The notes: generated from the letters alone by a model not told the origin. Counted from the first letter of the stretch, positions 36,811-46,714 are shown. The stretch is 64,000 nt of DNA from Stratiolaelaps scimitus (GCA_019614645.1 JABWDB010000017.1:1240001-1304000), one strand, 5' to 3'. A program made the numbers and translations.

Positions 36811-37107
36811 TTGCTTGAACATCGAGAAAAATCTGCCGATCACACTAGTCCCATCAGTAATCTGCATCTATATGTTCTAGAATTTGTCCTAGCTTGTAAA
36901 GCTTACGGTGTCGCGATCTCTATGAGCATCCTGGTGTCCTGCAAAATCTACAAACACGAAAGAAGGTGCTATTACCCACTAACTACAAAACGTAACAACG
37001 GTGTTCATGAATTAATTAATCAATTTGAACCGAAACATAACCGGATGTGCCCCTGTTGGATGATCAAAGATCAAGCTGCATGCATGCATTCATACATAAT
37101 TGTTTGA
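36811..37107 (+). CDS. unrecognised 98-codon open frame
   Basis: A frame open from a TGA just upstream runs 98 codons to TGA without an early ATG, so it would be an exon if real. The product is cysteine-containing and includes AISMSILVSCKIYKHERRC and, near the end, MCPCWMIKDQAACMHSY. No acceptor of quality and no family were recognised. Confidence 0.2.
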   Translation: MLEHREKSADHTSPISNLHLYVLEFVLACKAYGVAISMSILVSCKIYKHERRCYYPLTTKRNNGVHELINQFEPKHNRMCPCWMIKDQAACMHSYIIV

Positions 37108-37254
37108 CACTAAGGTCTTTTACATTGTCACGCCCGCCTCCCCAATGAAGCCACCCCGCGAAAGCAGCACTAAAATCGGCGATATTTCAGCCAATTCAGG
37201 CTGACTCCTCGTTTGAGAAAGAGCACGTAAGGAGTGCCACTTAAATTGAGTTGA

Positions 37255-37522
37255 ATGTCGTTGAGTCCCTCAGACCGCTTCCTCCCTGGTGGATTCCTGT
37301 CTCCGAATGACAGGATGGTTGGCGCCGCCGCGGCCATCGCTGCTGCTGCTGCTGCCGCCGTCGCCGTTTGTGAGCGATCAAACGAATATAGGCGCACTAC
37401 TTACAACCCCACCGGCCGCTCTTCTGCGTGGCTGCCGGCAATCCTCATGAGAGAGGAAAACTGCTTCGCTGTGTTCAAGGGGAGCACATCCTTCCCTGGC
37501 CGCGACAGAAGTGACTGCCAGT
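37255..37522 (+). CDS. candidate first coding exon with alanine run
   Basis: An ATG directly after an in-frame TGA opens 89 codons up to a consensus donor GTGAGT (37523-37528). The product begins MSLSPSDRFLPGGFLSPNDR, then has an alanine tract encoded by GCC/GCT repeats, then a region including NPTGRSSAWLPAILMREEN. The opposite strand is also open, again with alanines, and has its own donor at about 37408, so strand choice is uncertain. No family was recognised. Confidence 0.2.
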
Positions 37523-37530
37523 GTGAGTGA

Positions 37531-38827
37531 CCTCGCTTATTACCGAGGTGAATGGAACAACGCAAAAGCAAAGTGACGTTTTGGACGGAGCAAGGGCGGC
37601 GCCAAATCTGTGAAATTCCCACCCTTCGGGCCGGGCCGGGGGGCCGACCTCCCTCGGGGGTGACCCATCGGGGCTTGTAACAAGTCGTGGCCCTCTCGAC
37701 CCTGAGGTGTCTCATTCACTTGTTAGTCGGAGAGCACATATATTGATGGGTATAAATATCCCGGTGGTTTGGTCTTTTGTGGCTTCATCCTACAAACTGC
37801 TGACAAAAAAATTTTGCATTTTTGTACAGTAGGCTCCCCGCCTCTTCAGTGGTTCAATTCGTCACCCCTGTGACGTGGCAGCGCAATGTTTGTAGTAATT
37901 AAAGCAAGTACACTCTGAGAGTAATTTGAGCGATCATTTGATCATTGTCCACTTCACTTAACCTATGGTGTTTTCATTCGACTACAAGCATAATGACAGA
38001 AGGAACATGATCGCGTTCCCCGAAAACGCCAACTGCGATTGACTCGTCTTACATCCGCGGGCGCCGTTGGGGCTTTCAGCGATACTTTCTAGCGAAATCT
38101 GTCTCGAGAGAATTTCATAGGAATAACAATACAGTAGGTGAGTCCCTGAAGTAGACGCCGATTTTCAAAGGTCTCTTGAAAAGCACTAAAGCTGACTTTC
38201 GCTTCAGGGGTTCAACAACGGTTTCAGTCCATTAAAATAACAAATGAATGCTAAAAAGCTAAATCAAAGATAACAATGAAAAGTCAAATCTATATAATCG
38301 GACGGTACACGGTCATATAACACAAAAGACAAGAGTCTACAAAGGTGTCGACGGAAATGGACAGCTTTGTATTACTGGTAATGTTTGTATGTGTATGTAA
38401 TTAGAATTAGTGCTACTTGTTCAGGCAGAGGTATGACGCGGTTCACGTTTGCCCCTCTTCGGTCACGGTACACTGCACCGCCTCGAAAAAGTGGTACGAC
38501 CAACGGGGTGTACGCTCAAACACACCTTAATGTGGGCAGAATGTGCGGAGAAATCAGTGAGGCAGCGAGAGCAATGGAACAACCACACATTTTCCACACT
38601 CATAGAGCCAACCGATTTTGAACTCGCTATTGTTCGCATGTTCATTGAAACGGCCACTCGACACGATGGGGCGTGACACATTTTATAAAAGTCCATAGAA
38701 ATCTCCCATCTCTGCTAACCCAAGCTGGATCACAGTGAAGAAGCTTTGCAGCTCAAATAACCCTGGTGACCTAACGCGTCCAGTTGACCAATGCGAAATC
38801 TATGATAGCACTATGATAATCTGATTG
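37531..38827. other. noncoding stretch
   Basis: A short GC-rich patch with CCGGGCCGGGG-type sequence lies at 37620-37670. Otherwise no gene or repeat was seen. Confidence 0.4.
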
Positions 38828-39010
38828 CCGCCGTGTGGCCGTTGTTTGTATTATTTCCGGATTATCAGATACCGAACGCAGTAATTCGAGGACACAGGGC
38901 TCAATCTCCACCATTGCACATTTGCATTTTCAAGATTCGTCTTACGTAGAAATGCAAAAGCAATACCACGGACGTTAAATTTTGGCTGAAAGTCAGCCAG
39001 AAAATATTAT
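38828..39010 (+). repeat. SINE-like family A, copy 3
   Basis: The most complete copy: an A-box-like start GCCGCCGTGTGGCC, a B-box-like GGCTCAATCTCC, then TTGCACATTTGCATTTTCAA, GATTCGTCTTACG, GCAATACCACGGACGTTAAA and a 3' hairpin made of TGGCTGA, AAG and TCAGCCA, followed by an AT-rich tail. The same stem occurs in copy 4. No clear target duplication was found. Confidence 0.55.
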
Positions 39011-39315
39011 ATTTAAATAGATGATTACACACATTGGTCAATCTGCGCTCTCTATGAAAGGGCCACAAAGTCATGCGAGAACTCAGCACACTGTCTTACT
39101 TCACAAGACGTTTATCTACACAGCAAGCGCGTCACGAGAGACGGTGCATGGGAGGATTCATGAGCATTTTCGTTAGGGCAATTACCTAATCTTTGATACG
39201 CATTTGGGCTAGAAAGTGCCGAAGTGCAGACAACTAACCCGCTCAAAACATCTATTTCTACTATTGAATCATTGCAATACGACCACGAATCATTAGCGCT
39301 CGTCTCCTACGGCGA

Positions 39316-39334
39316 ACAACGCATTGCAAGCTAC
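39316..39334 (+). repeat. target-site duplication, left of SINE B
   Basis: ACAACGCATTGCAAGCTAC. It repeats at 39591-39609 with two differences, flanking the SINE. Confidence 0.85.
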
Positions 39335-39590
39335 TTATTTCGAGCTGACCCTCAGCTGTTCCTCTATCTGACAGGCCTCAAGCTCTTAACCTTTTAGGTA
39401 TTACTATGAGGATCTGTCGGGGCCACCTTTGCTTATTCTCTACCTTACTCGTACCTGACAAGAATCCTCAGATAAAGAAAGGTAATAAAGAACTCCAAAG
39501 ATTCTCCGCGTCTGACAGGATTTGAACCCAACATACACGTGTCCCTCCGGTCTAGAAGTCTAAGACGCTCACTACTAGACCATCCAGGGG
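39335..39590 (-). mobile_element. tRNA-derived SINE (family B), full length with target duplication
   Basis: On the minus strand the element begins CCCTGGATGGTCTAGTAGTG, which contains a perfect Pol III A box (TGGTCTAGTAG), followed by a perfect B box (GGTTCAAATCC) near 39520. The tRNA-like head is followed by about 150 bp of unrelated body and a short A/T tail (GAAATAA). The whole is flanked by a 19-bp direct repeat, as expected from LINE-driven target-primed insertion. The acceptor stem does not close, so this is a SINE and not a tRNA gene. Its 3' segment (AGGCCTGTC to GGTCAGCTC) recurs alone at 48.3 kb. Confidence 0.85.
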
Positions 39591-39609
39591 ACAACGCATT
39601 GTAAGTTAC
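39591..39609 (+). repeat. target-site duplication, right of SINE B
   Basis: ACAACGCATTGTAAGTTAC, matching the left copy at 17 of 19 positions. Confidence 0.85.
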
Positions 39610-39897
39610 CACCTTTGAGAACTGTGAACATCAAATGCAAATTACGATTGAATTTAAGCATAACACAGATTATAACATATATCATGACCACCTAATTAAA
39701 TAAGCATATGACCATTATATTACAACACAAAATACGTCACACCTTTATACAGCATTCCGTATAAATATGCACATTGACAACGGCATTCGAAATGAGGAAT
39801 TTCAAAAACCTCACTTGCTTCGGTTTCGCCATGAACCGGTTTCCTACAAGGGCAGCAGCCGTGGATCAACAGCCGTGGTTTCTGCTCTTTCTTCCAG

Positions 39898-40107
39898 GTG
39901 TATATTGATTATGCAAAGGAAAACACGACTATCGATTTATGCATGCTCGTGTTACGACCTCTGGACAAATTCGGCATCGGCGTTCTTTCTCCATTGAACA
40001 GCATCGGAGCGCCTCCAACTCTGAGGTGTAACTTATTTATTATGCCAACTGCTGCTGCTGCTGCTATTTATTGTTTCCCCAGCTTCTCTAATTATTGTAT
40101 ATTTTAA
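39898..40107 (+). CDS. candidate terminal coding exon, unrecognised
   Basis: A very strong acceptor (TCTGCTCTTTCTTCCAG, ending at 39897) opens a frame of 69 codons to TAA. The product begins VYIDYAKENTTIDLCMLVLR and later has a five-alanine run from GCT repeats. An AATAAA follows 32 bases after the stop, which is where a 3' exon should end. The combination of acceptor, open frame, stop and polyadenylation signal makes this one of the better host-gene exon candidates. No family was recognised, and the upstream exons are unknown. Confidence 0.38.
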   Translation: MYIDYAKENTTIDLCMLVLRPLDKFGIGVLSPLNSIGAPPTLRCNLFIMPTAAAAAIYCFPSFSNYCIF

Positions 40108-40138
40108 AACGCACACTCATAATCAATATCCGACATAG

Positions 40139-40144
40139 AATAAA
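40139..40144 (+). terminator. polyadenylation signal AATAAA
   Basis: It is correctly placed 32 bases after the stop of the candidate terminal exon at 39898-40107. AATAAA is common by chance in AT-rich DNA. Confidence 0.35.
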
Positions 40145-40805
40145 ACAATAGCATTTATTATTCTATAGAATTATATGCGATGCTAATTCCTACTCGTGCG
40201 AGGTCATGCATTGCCTCTCGTGACGTTCGAAGACGCTCTCACTCGTGTTCATTGTGTTGATTACCGAGATGGACAATTCTTTGCCGTGCAGTAGTTATCT
40301 GTACTCTACAAACTCTGAGGATTGAACTGACTTGAGGAAGCTTTTTTATTTGAGTGAACTAATTATGGGTAACGCTCAAAACAACCAATTAGAACAGTGT
40401 GTAAATAATCAGCGTTATAGAACCTATCAGATTTTTTTTATCTTCGTGATTTATCACGGTTGCCAGCTGAGTTATGAAGAGTATTCTAAGCATGAACTAG
40501 AATTATCACTGAAGTCTATCTATAGCCCGCATGACTTGTAATAACAAGGTTCACTTGGGCATACGTTACATAACGAAACATTTCGACCAATAAAGATATG
40601 TCTCTATAGCGACTCATTGCTCGTTGGGAACGCCGTCCTCTTCTGCGAGGAACTCGTGCCATGCATTGCAGAGGGGGTAAATGGTGGTCCATACCCATAA
40701 GCGTTTTAAGTTTTTCCCTCTCTCATGCAGAGGTCGGATACGCTTGACTCGTACCTGACCCTTTATCCTCATACAGTTCCTTTGCTCTGGCCTCACAGTC
40801 CTTAC

Positions 40806-41127
40806 CTGAGCCCATTCGGTCAGGCAGTGCTCTCGGCAGCTGTTCAAGAATGCAAAGGCGCTTCGTAAAACGGATCACACTCGGCGTAATCAGGCATAGG
40901 AGAGCTGGCTTTACTGTTCCGCTGGGCAGATTCACAGACTGCCTACTGCAGAGTTGTAGCTTCCGCGTGTTGTCGTGCCTTTGAAACGAACTGAGATTTC
41001 CATAGGAAATTTCCGTGGAAATGAGGCTGGAGAAGGGACAAGCGGAACTCGAGGGGCAGGTGGCCAAATTGAACGCGCGTGGTTGTGTTACTATTTTAAG
41101 GAGGGTCATACTATAAAATGAGGGCAT
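40806..41127 (-). CDS. candidate 5' coding exon, unrecognised
   Basis: On the minus strand an ATG at 41127 opens 107 codons that end at a strong donor (GGGCTCAG then GTAAGG). The product begins MPSFYSMTLLKIVTQP and includes SVNLPSGTVKPALLCLITPS. An internal acceptor-like sequence (CTCTGCAGTAGGCAG) could instead start a shorter exon near 40938. In another frame 40942-40844 reads as a 32-codon terminal exon. No family was recognised. Confidence 0.22.
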
Positions 41128-42622
41128 TACACCTTGTGCTACTTCAAATTACACCGCTTTGCTTTCCCGACGTATGAAAGAACGGTGCTAAGAATACTCC
41201 TTGCCGGGGTTGAACGGAAACGCACCGCCTAGCCACCACCATTTTTAGCAAAAATTTGAGACAAACCGAGAAGTTATTACTGGCGTGGACCGACCTATGT
41301 TCCTACGTAGGCCGAACTTCCCCTATGACTGCAGGATAGGGATCAAACAGAGCAAACTAGACTGCCGGAATGAAAATGCTATGGAAGTGTCCATCAAAGG
41401 CGCTTTGAATTTTTTTCTTCCGAAAGGCCCATGAAAAACACATTTATTCTGCTTTACGTCAAGGGCTACCTGCCATCTTTTTTAGACAGCATATTCGATA
41501 ACTAGATATACATCGTCCTTGTATAACACTTACTTGTAACCTGCCTGACGAAAGTGAAACACCTTATTTTCCGTAAGCGCATAACTGTGGACTTTTACAT
41601 AAGAGTAAATCGTCAGTTCAGCAAAAAGACAATGATTTTTTATTTCCCATCTCGAGCGTACAAAGCATTATAATGTTCATGAATTAATGAATAAACATAA
41701 TTTTGAAAGATGGATTTACGCGTCGCGAACTCAGCTCACCTCAATGGAATTCAACGATTTCCTCGAATAATAAACGAGACGAAGTTCAATGCTTTATATG
41801 ATATCGTAATAGTGGTCATGCGGACGTTACAGCAAAAGTACACAAAACCCAAAATGATAGCTGCATTCACAACTGAAACGGGGTTTGGGTTATAGATGAT
41901 GAGCCCATGTGGGATCTATAACGTTAATTGAATAATGGGTAAATAAATAAAAGTGCCAATCGACAAGAACCTCACCTCCCGCCAATACACACTCAATGAC
42001 TCTTTATCAGTGAATTTACACGTGAAAAGCTGCCAACATATGCATGTTGTCTGAGGGGAAATACTGCCATGAGGGAGTCCGGGATATTTCGTTCTTCTTT
42101 AGTTTGCAATAATGAGATTCATGAAAACTTTGCCCGTGCATGATAATGTCCGCTCTGTCGACTGACCGAAAACAGGCGGACTTAAACAGTGCGCGAATAC
42201 AGCTTACTTTACGTTCGTGTCAGACATTTTTCATGAGATCTTGAAGATTCCTTTCTCTATTTCTCTCGCCTTCTCGAAGCGAACGAAGCTGCTGGCTGTC
42301 GCCCCGAGTCTGTATCAGGTACATTAGGGATTGCCGCTTCATCGTCAGGCTCGTCTCTCGGGAGCCACGGTTTTGCTGGACTCCACCGTCTAGCTATTGA
42401 ATCCTAAAAACCACACGGTGCGTCTTCCCGGTGAGGTTCCCTATACTCGGACAGTCCAGAAAGACATCTGCAAAAACGCCTCGATAAACGAAATCGAGAC
42501 AACGCGATGAATGTACATAATGATTTGGGACCATCGGTAGTTAGTAAGGTAACTCGTATTTTACTTGAAGTCATTCAAGCACACAGAATATTTAACGCTC
42601 ATATCTTAATACACGCTCTATA
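41128..42622. other. noncoding stretch
   Basis: No supported gene. A 61-codon frame at 41710-41895 (plus; begins MDLRVANSAHLNGIQRF) looks mildly protein-like but has no supporting signal. Confidence 0.4.
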
Positions 42623-42889
42623 TTATCCATCTCCTGCTGTTAAGTGCAAAATATATGTTTTGATATCGGTATTCTGCAAAATTCTTCTGGAAAGCGTATA
42701 TCGAGCTTGCCACTCGAATATATTATAGAAGTACTCTTTCTCAACGTTGTTTTTGTTCTTGGATAATGATTCCTGTAATGGCTGAAGAAATAACTCATTG
42801 GTCATCTTACCAATGTGTTTTGGCATAGTGGTGCGTCTTTCCTTGTAAAATTTAATTAACCACTTGAAACTTTCGTTAGGAATTTTATC
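42623..42889 (-). CDS. unrecognised 88-codon lysine-rich frame
   Basis: On the minus strand a frame open from a TGA at 42890-42892 runs 88 codons to TAA. It includes FKWLIKFYKERRTTMPKHIG and KNKNNVEKEYFYNIFEWQAR, and ends with the run IKTYILHLTAGDG. The residue mix is convincing for protein, but there is no ATG near the start and the acceptor is poor. A donor (CATTG then GTAAGA) lies inside. It may be a host exon or the relic of a mobile element; no family was recognised. Confidence 0.25.
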   Translation of the reverse strand, partial: DKIPNESFKWLIKFYKERRTTMPKHIGKMTNELFLQPLQESLSKNKNNVEKEYFYNIFEWQARYTLSRRILQNTDIKTYILHLTAGDG

Positions 42890-43059
42890 TCAAGGCCAGT
42901 ACCTTCGAGAATACTGCCTTTTCATATCTGTTGCTTTGTCTAACACTGATTTTGAACTACACCTGTGGAACTAATGTCTGAGCTTGAGAAATTACCCCTC
43001 TAGATTCGCCGCACGCAACTTCGTGCCAGGGGAGTTCATTGCAGAAAGGAATACATATA

Positions 43060-43083
43060 CTAGGTGGGTCAATAAGTTTCTTC
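43060..43083 (+). repeat. mariner-2 terminal inverted repeat, left
   Basis: CTAGGTGGGTCAATAAGTTT. It pairs with the right end with three or so mismatches. Confidence 0.88.
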
Positions 43084-43679
43084 TATCGGGCTGTTCGGTT
43101 CACCAGTGGTGGAAGTTTTATGTTTTCGTAGAAAGGGCGATCCTTGAAGCGACAGATGACAAGCAACAAAGTGGATGGGTGGTGTCGTTTGTTTTCACGA
43201 CATCTACGAGTGGTGGCAGGTCGGACGATGTCGCCAAAATGGACCGTTGCGTCTTTCGGCCGGGTACGAAAACCACTTTAAGAGTTATGATGCAACACGT
43301 ATAAAGAGGAAATCAGATGCAGTTAACGGAGAGTTTCTCCCTTCGTATGAGCCTGAGCGCTATTGATTTGGTGATCTAAAGGCGGCCGAACCGCTGTCCA
43401 AGACGAACCATGTCCGAGAAATTCAAAAAAGGCAATGAATGGAGAAAATGAGCGAGAAGGGAATGAGATAGTGCTCCAGAATCGTTGGCTCAGGCCCATA
43501 AGATGGCGGAGTTCTTTTATCTCCATCCTATACCGCCATCTCTGTATGAGAAAGTTGACTAGCACGTAGGTGTCGCACGGCTTCGGTGTGGAGCAAACAC
43601 TGAACTGAGTGATGCTTTCGAAGCGCTGTTTCGAGCAGATAGAGAAATCCGCGGGACTTTTGGCGCTGACTCGTAACCG

Positions 43680-44117
43680 TTGATGAAAGCTGGGTTTACC
43701 ACTACAAACCCGAGACGTTTTGTGTATTATGTTTTGGGATACAAATGGAATTATTCCAATTGACACTTTGAGATTACAGGAGAATATTATGTCGACCTTT
43801 TGGATCGTGTGAGCAACGTAATCATTAGGAATCGGCCTGGTATGCATAAGCAGAAGGTGCTGTTTCAGGAGCAGGATTTGAACCGACTCATAAGTCACAT
43901 CTTTAGGATGGCTAAACTGGTTGAGTTGTGCTTCGAAATTGTCCAACGCCCACCCTATTCTCCTGAGTTAGCCCCGAGTGACTACTACCTCTTCAACGAT
44001 CTCAAATCGCACCTGAGGGGCCAGCTCTACGATACAACTGATAGTGTTGAAGCCGCCGTAGAGGAGTATTTTGGGATAGAAACCAGGCTTTATTCGACCG
44101 GGACAAAAGCGCTCTAG
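43680..44117 (+). pseudogene. mariner transposase remnant (mariner-2)
   Basis: The first catalytic Asp region is readable at about 43675-43720 as VTVDESWVYHYKPETFCV, in a frame without a start. The third Asp region is readable at about 43950-44000 as RPPYSPELAPSDYYLFNDL within a 105-codon frame. The second Asp region, between them, is scrambled by indels: only GAT and a shifted APTHKSH-like segment survive near 43870-43895. Several stops and frame changes separate the parts. The N-terminal DNA-binding part cannot be read cleanly. The copy cannot encode an active enzyme. Confidence 0.9.
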
Positions 44118-44208
44118 GATTGCTGAACAAGGTGTATTAAATTTCAGGAGAATATATTGAATAAGTGCATCAGTAATTTCTTCCTAAAGAATTGTTTTCC
44201 TTTCGAAA

Positions 44209-44232
44209 CAGTAAACTTCGTGACCCACCTAG
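44209..44232 (-). repeat. mariner-2 terminal inverted repeat, right
   Basis: On the minus strand it begins CTAGGTGGGTCACGAAGTTT. A TA duplication follows at 44233-44234. Confidence 0.88.
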
Positions 44233-44350
44233 TATATATTAAGGAGACCCATATTATATGCTAAAGTATGTGGACAGAACTCTTCGCCGTCGTCACAGGC
44301 CATTGGGGCCCAATTATGACAGCCTTGTGATCCGTATATCATAATTTCAG

Positions 44351-44443
44351 CAATACTTATGCTTTTGGTGCCGTGCTCGTATCGTTGGTTGTCAAAATGA
44401 CCCAATGGATGCCTCACGGTTTTGCAGATATTTAGTCATGACG
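44351..44443 (+). CDS. candidate internal exon, cysteine-rich, unrecognised
   Basis: An acceptor (CGTATATCATAATTTCAG, ending at 44350) and a consensus donor (GACG then GTGAGT) bound exactly 93 bp. Only frame 0 is open, giving 31 codons: it begins QYLCFWCRARIVGCQNDP and ends ASRFCRYLVMT, with cysteines spaced C-x2-C-x6-C-x10-C. That spacing hints at a zinc-binding or disulfide-rich domain, but no named domain fits clearly. It lies only 118 bp from the end of mariner-2, so that element would be an intron insertion. Confidence 0.35.
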
Positions 44444-44449
44444 GTGAGT

Positions 44450-45234
44450 AATTTATAAACTATTAGTACCAGCCATCGATTTTCTATGTTTTCTAATAGT
44501 CCAGTCCCCAACGAGCACTACAGCACATGCCGTCAGAGCATTCATGATATACCACTTCTGACAACGTCAATGTAATCTGCAGAACGAGCCAATGGTCCTT
44601 TCAGCCGTAGGGGACAATAGCGCACTGGGTATTCCGACAATCCGCTACTCAATCTATGACATTCGTTGTTGCTTTTTAACCATTGTCATTCATTTGGATC
44701 TATCCTATACAGATATGCGGTACGAATGCAGCCTTCGCTAGACCACACCACCATTAACTATCCCTCACCGACATTAGTTGTGCATCCCTTGCCGAGGAAT
44801 GGTGAGTGCACTCTGTGATGGCTCCCGAGTTCATCGGTGATGGCTTTCCCGTTTCCTCAGGATGTAGCAGGCTGACGGTCGCGAGGGTCGTCGTGACAAT
44901 ACCAACCGATCTTACTAATGGTGGCCGGAAAAAGAATAGGACTTTGAAAGATCAACAACGTCGAAGTATTCCCGTTCCGGTAATGTTGTCGGTATCAAAC
45001 TCCAGATACTTCGCCAGGAAGCGTAGCTATGTGTCCATTAATCCATTGATTGATTGATACCCTGCCATATGTATTGAACGATGTACATCACATCACAGCC
45101 AACTCACACACGGCTGAGGTTCTGTGCCAGGCTGCGGTGATGAACAAATTAATTAATATCAACCGGAGTCTTTATTCTGTGCTCGTTTTGACTTTTGTAT
45201 AACGCGTCTGCGTACAAGTACTAAAGGAACCAAC
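44450..45234. other. noncoding stretch
   Basis: No gene or repeat was seen between the candidate exon and mariner-3. Confidence 0.4.
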
Positions 45235-45236
45235 TA

Positions 45237-45261
45237 TTAGGTTGGACGGAAAGTTCTTTCC
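45237..45261 (+). repeat. mariner-3 terminal inverted repeat, left
   Basis: 25 bp identical to the right end in inverted orientation; begins TTAGGTTGGACGG. Confidence 0.95.
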
Positions 45262-45519
45262 ACTTAGAAGGTGGACTCGTTGCCGACTCGTTCTGCCGTA
45301 CGCGCGCGCGGGCTAAGTGGGGGAGGAGGTTTGTTTTCATCTAATTCGGACCCGCTGAACATGATGGTCGCGCGCTCAGATTGCTCCTTGTGGTAGTAAA
45401 TCACTTGTGAACATGGAGATTGACAAATCATTTTTTGTTTTTTGAGTTTGAAAAAAGCGAAACAGCAGCTGGAGAGGGTTGAAAAAGAAATAAGGAAATC
45501 CCGTCCAATGCTCGTCAAT

Positions 45520-45827
45520 AGTCTGGGGTCCTGTTCCATGCGCGACCCCATGTGAGTTCGTTGACCCAGAATAAAATCCAGGAGCTTGGCTGGAAACCCG
45601 TTCCAGATCCTCCGTATTCCCCCGACCTCGCCCCTTCAGACTACCATCTTTTCTTGGGCTCGCGAACTATCTTAGTAAAAAAAAGTTCAACTCAAGAGAA
45701 GATGTCGAAAAGTGGCTCTGTGACTATTTCTCCCAAAAAAGAGGACTTTTACAAAAAAGGCATTACCGACCTGGTGGAACGCTGGACGAAGACCGTCGCA
45801 AATCGTAGGGACTATTTCAGTCAATAG
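45520..45827 (+). pseudogene. mariner transposase C-terminal remnant (mariner-3)
   Basis: The frame reads VLFHARPHVSSLTQNKIQEL and then PPYSPDLAPSDYHLF, the third catalytic Asp region, and ends VANRRDYFSQ before TAG. The family motif HDNARPH has become HARPH: exactly the Asp-Asn pair is missing, a six-base loss that removes the second catalytic Asp. The N-terminal two thirds of the protein, including the first catalytic Asp, is gone. It cannot be active. Confidence 0.9.
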
Positions 45828-45876
45828 GAGAAGCGAGGAGGGAAACTCACCGACGATACAAAGACGGTACAGAAAA

Positions 45877-45901
45877 GGAAAGAACTTTCCGTCCAACCTA
45901 A
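45877..45901 (-). repeat. mariner-3 terminal inverted repeat, right
   Basis: 25 bp, a perfect inverted copy of the left end. Confidence 0.95.
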
Positions 45902-46081
45902 TAAAAGGGCCCGGCCGCGTCCTCCAACGGAGACCAGCTTCATTAAATCAATATATTAGCTCATTTGTCATTGGCTAAACATGCATGTTGACATCGTAGG
46001 AACGGTCGAAATCTCGTTGTTCTTTGTTGTCGTGACTTTTGTCTACCAACCTCAGCCGGCTTGCCTGAACAATAGAGACTG

Positions 46082-46083
<2 letters not shown>

Positions 46084-46114
<31 letters not shown>
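46084..46114 (+). repeat. (TA)n microsatellite
   Basis: About 31 bp of TA with one interruption. Confidence 0.85.
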
Positions 46115-46349
46115 GCAGACGAAACGACCATGCTCAGGTTGAGGTTGACTTCTTTAACATGTCAGAAATGAGAGCCGTATATGAAAAGGACCTCAACAGA
46201 CCACAAGGCACATTGCCACCATAAATGCTTGCTGTCCATTATTTTCATCATTGTTCACATACAAACGTAACACACCACGATAATTTACACCTTCCCAAGC
46301 ACGGCAAAATTTGAACTTATTATCTGGAAGATACCAGGATATATCCCTG

Positions 46350-46350
<1 letters not shown>

Positions 46351-46395
<45 letters not shown>
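46351..46395 (+). repeat. (TA)n microsatellite, 45 bp pure
   Basis: An uninterrupted TA run, among the longest in the window. Confidence 0.9.
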
Positions 46396-46398
<3 letters not shown>

Positions 46399-46418
46399 CA
46401 AAGATATATCCCACTACC

Positions 46419-46496
46419 AGTCTATTTATTCAACGAGTGGGACTAGAGTTGGCCGCAGCTTGCAGGGCAAGGCCAACTCTAGTCTATTTATTCAAC
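46419..46496. repeat. direct repeats enclosing a 14-bp hairpin
   Basis: AGTCTATTTATTCAAC occurs at 46419-46434 and again at 46481-46496. Between them GACTAGAGTTGGCC (46441-46454) and its exact complement (46471-46484) form an inverted repeat with a 16-base loop. The right arm overlaps the second direct repeat by four bases. Confidence 0.85.
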
Positions 46497-46681
46497 CTGT
46501 ACCCTTATGTACTGCGACTGCTCTCCACGATCTAAATGGTAAAAACTCGCCGCGATCAGATTATGCGGGTGTCCAAAATTTTCTTTTAGATCGGGGAGAC
46601 TCATCGATGTCGGATTCCCCACGATGGCTGAGGCGGCTGAGTACCTACAGACACAGCTTAAATAAATGGACGTGTAGTCCT

Positions 46682-46683
46682 AT

Positions 46684-46714
<31 letters not shown>

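Larger units (their letters stand above)
43060..44232 (+). mobile_element. mariner-type transposon, decayed (mariner-2)
   Basis: The two ends, both starting CTAGGTGGGTCA and continuing to AAGTTT, are inverted copies of each other and are flanked by TA at 43058-43059 and 44233-44234. The 1173-bp interior encodes a mutated transposase on the plus strand. The ends differ from those of mariner-1 and mariner-3, so this is a separate lineage. It is slightly shorter than a typical 1.3-kb element because of small deletions. Confidence 0.9.
45237..45901 (+). mobile_element. internally deleted mariner-type element (mariner-3)
   Basis: The element is 665 bp, about half the usual size, with perfect 25-bp inverted ends starting TTAGGTTGGACGGAAAGTTC and a TA duplication at 45235-45236 and 45902-45903. 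The interior keeps only the C-terminal part of a transposase frame. Identical ends with a large internal deletion are typical of a nonautonomous copy mobilised by a full-length relative. Its ends are unrelated to those of mariner-1 and mariner-2 beyond the general type. Confidence 0.93.

Noticed and set aside
39510..39590. Possible tRNA gene on the minus strand
   Set aside because: A and B boxes are perfect, but the acceptor stem does not pair and the sequence continues into a repeat body with target duplications, so it is a SINE head.
43872..43886. B-box-like GGTTCAAATCC on the minus strand
   Set aside because: It lies inside the mariner-2 transposase remnant at the second catalytic region and is explained by that sequence; no A box is nearby.
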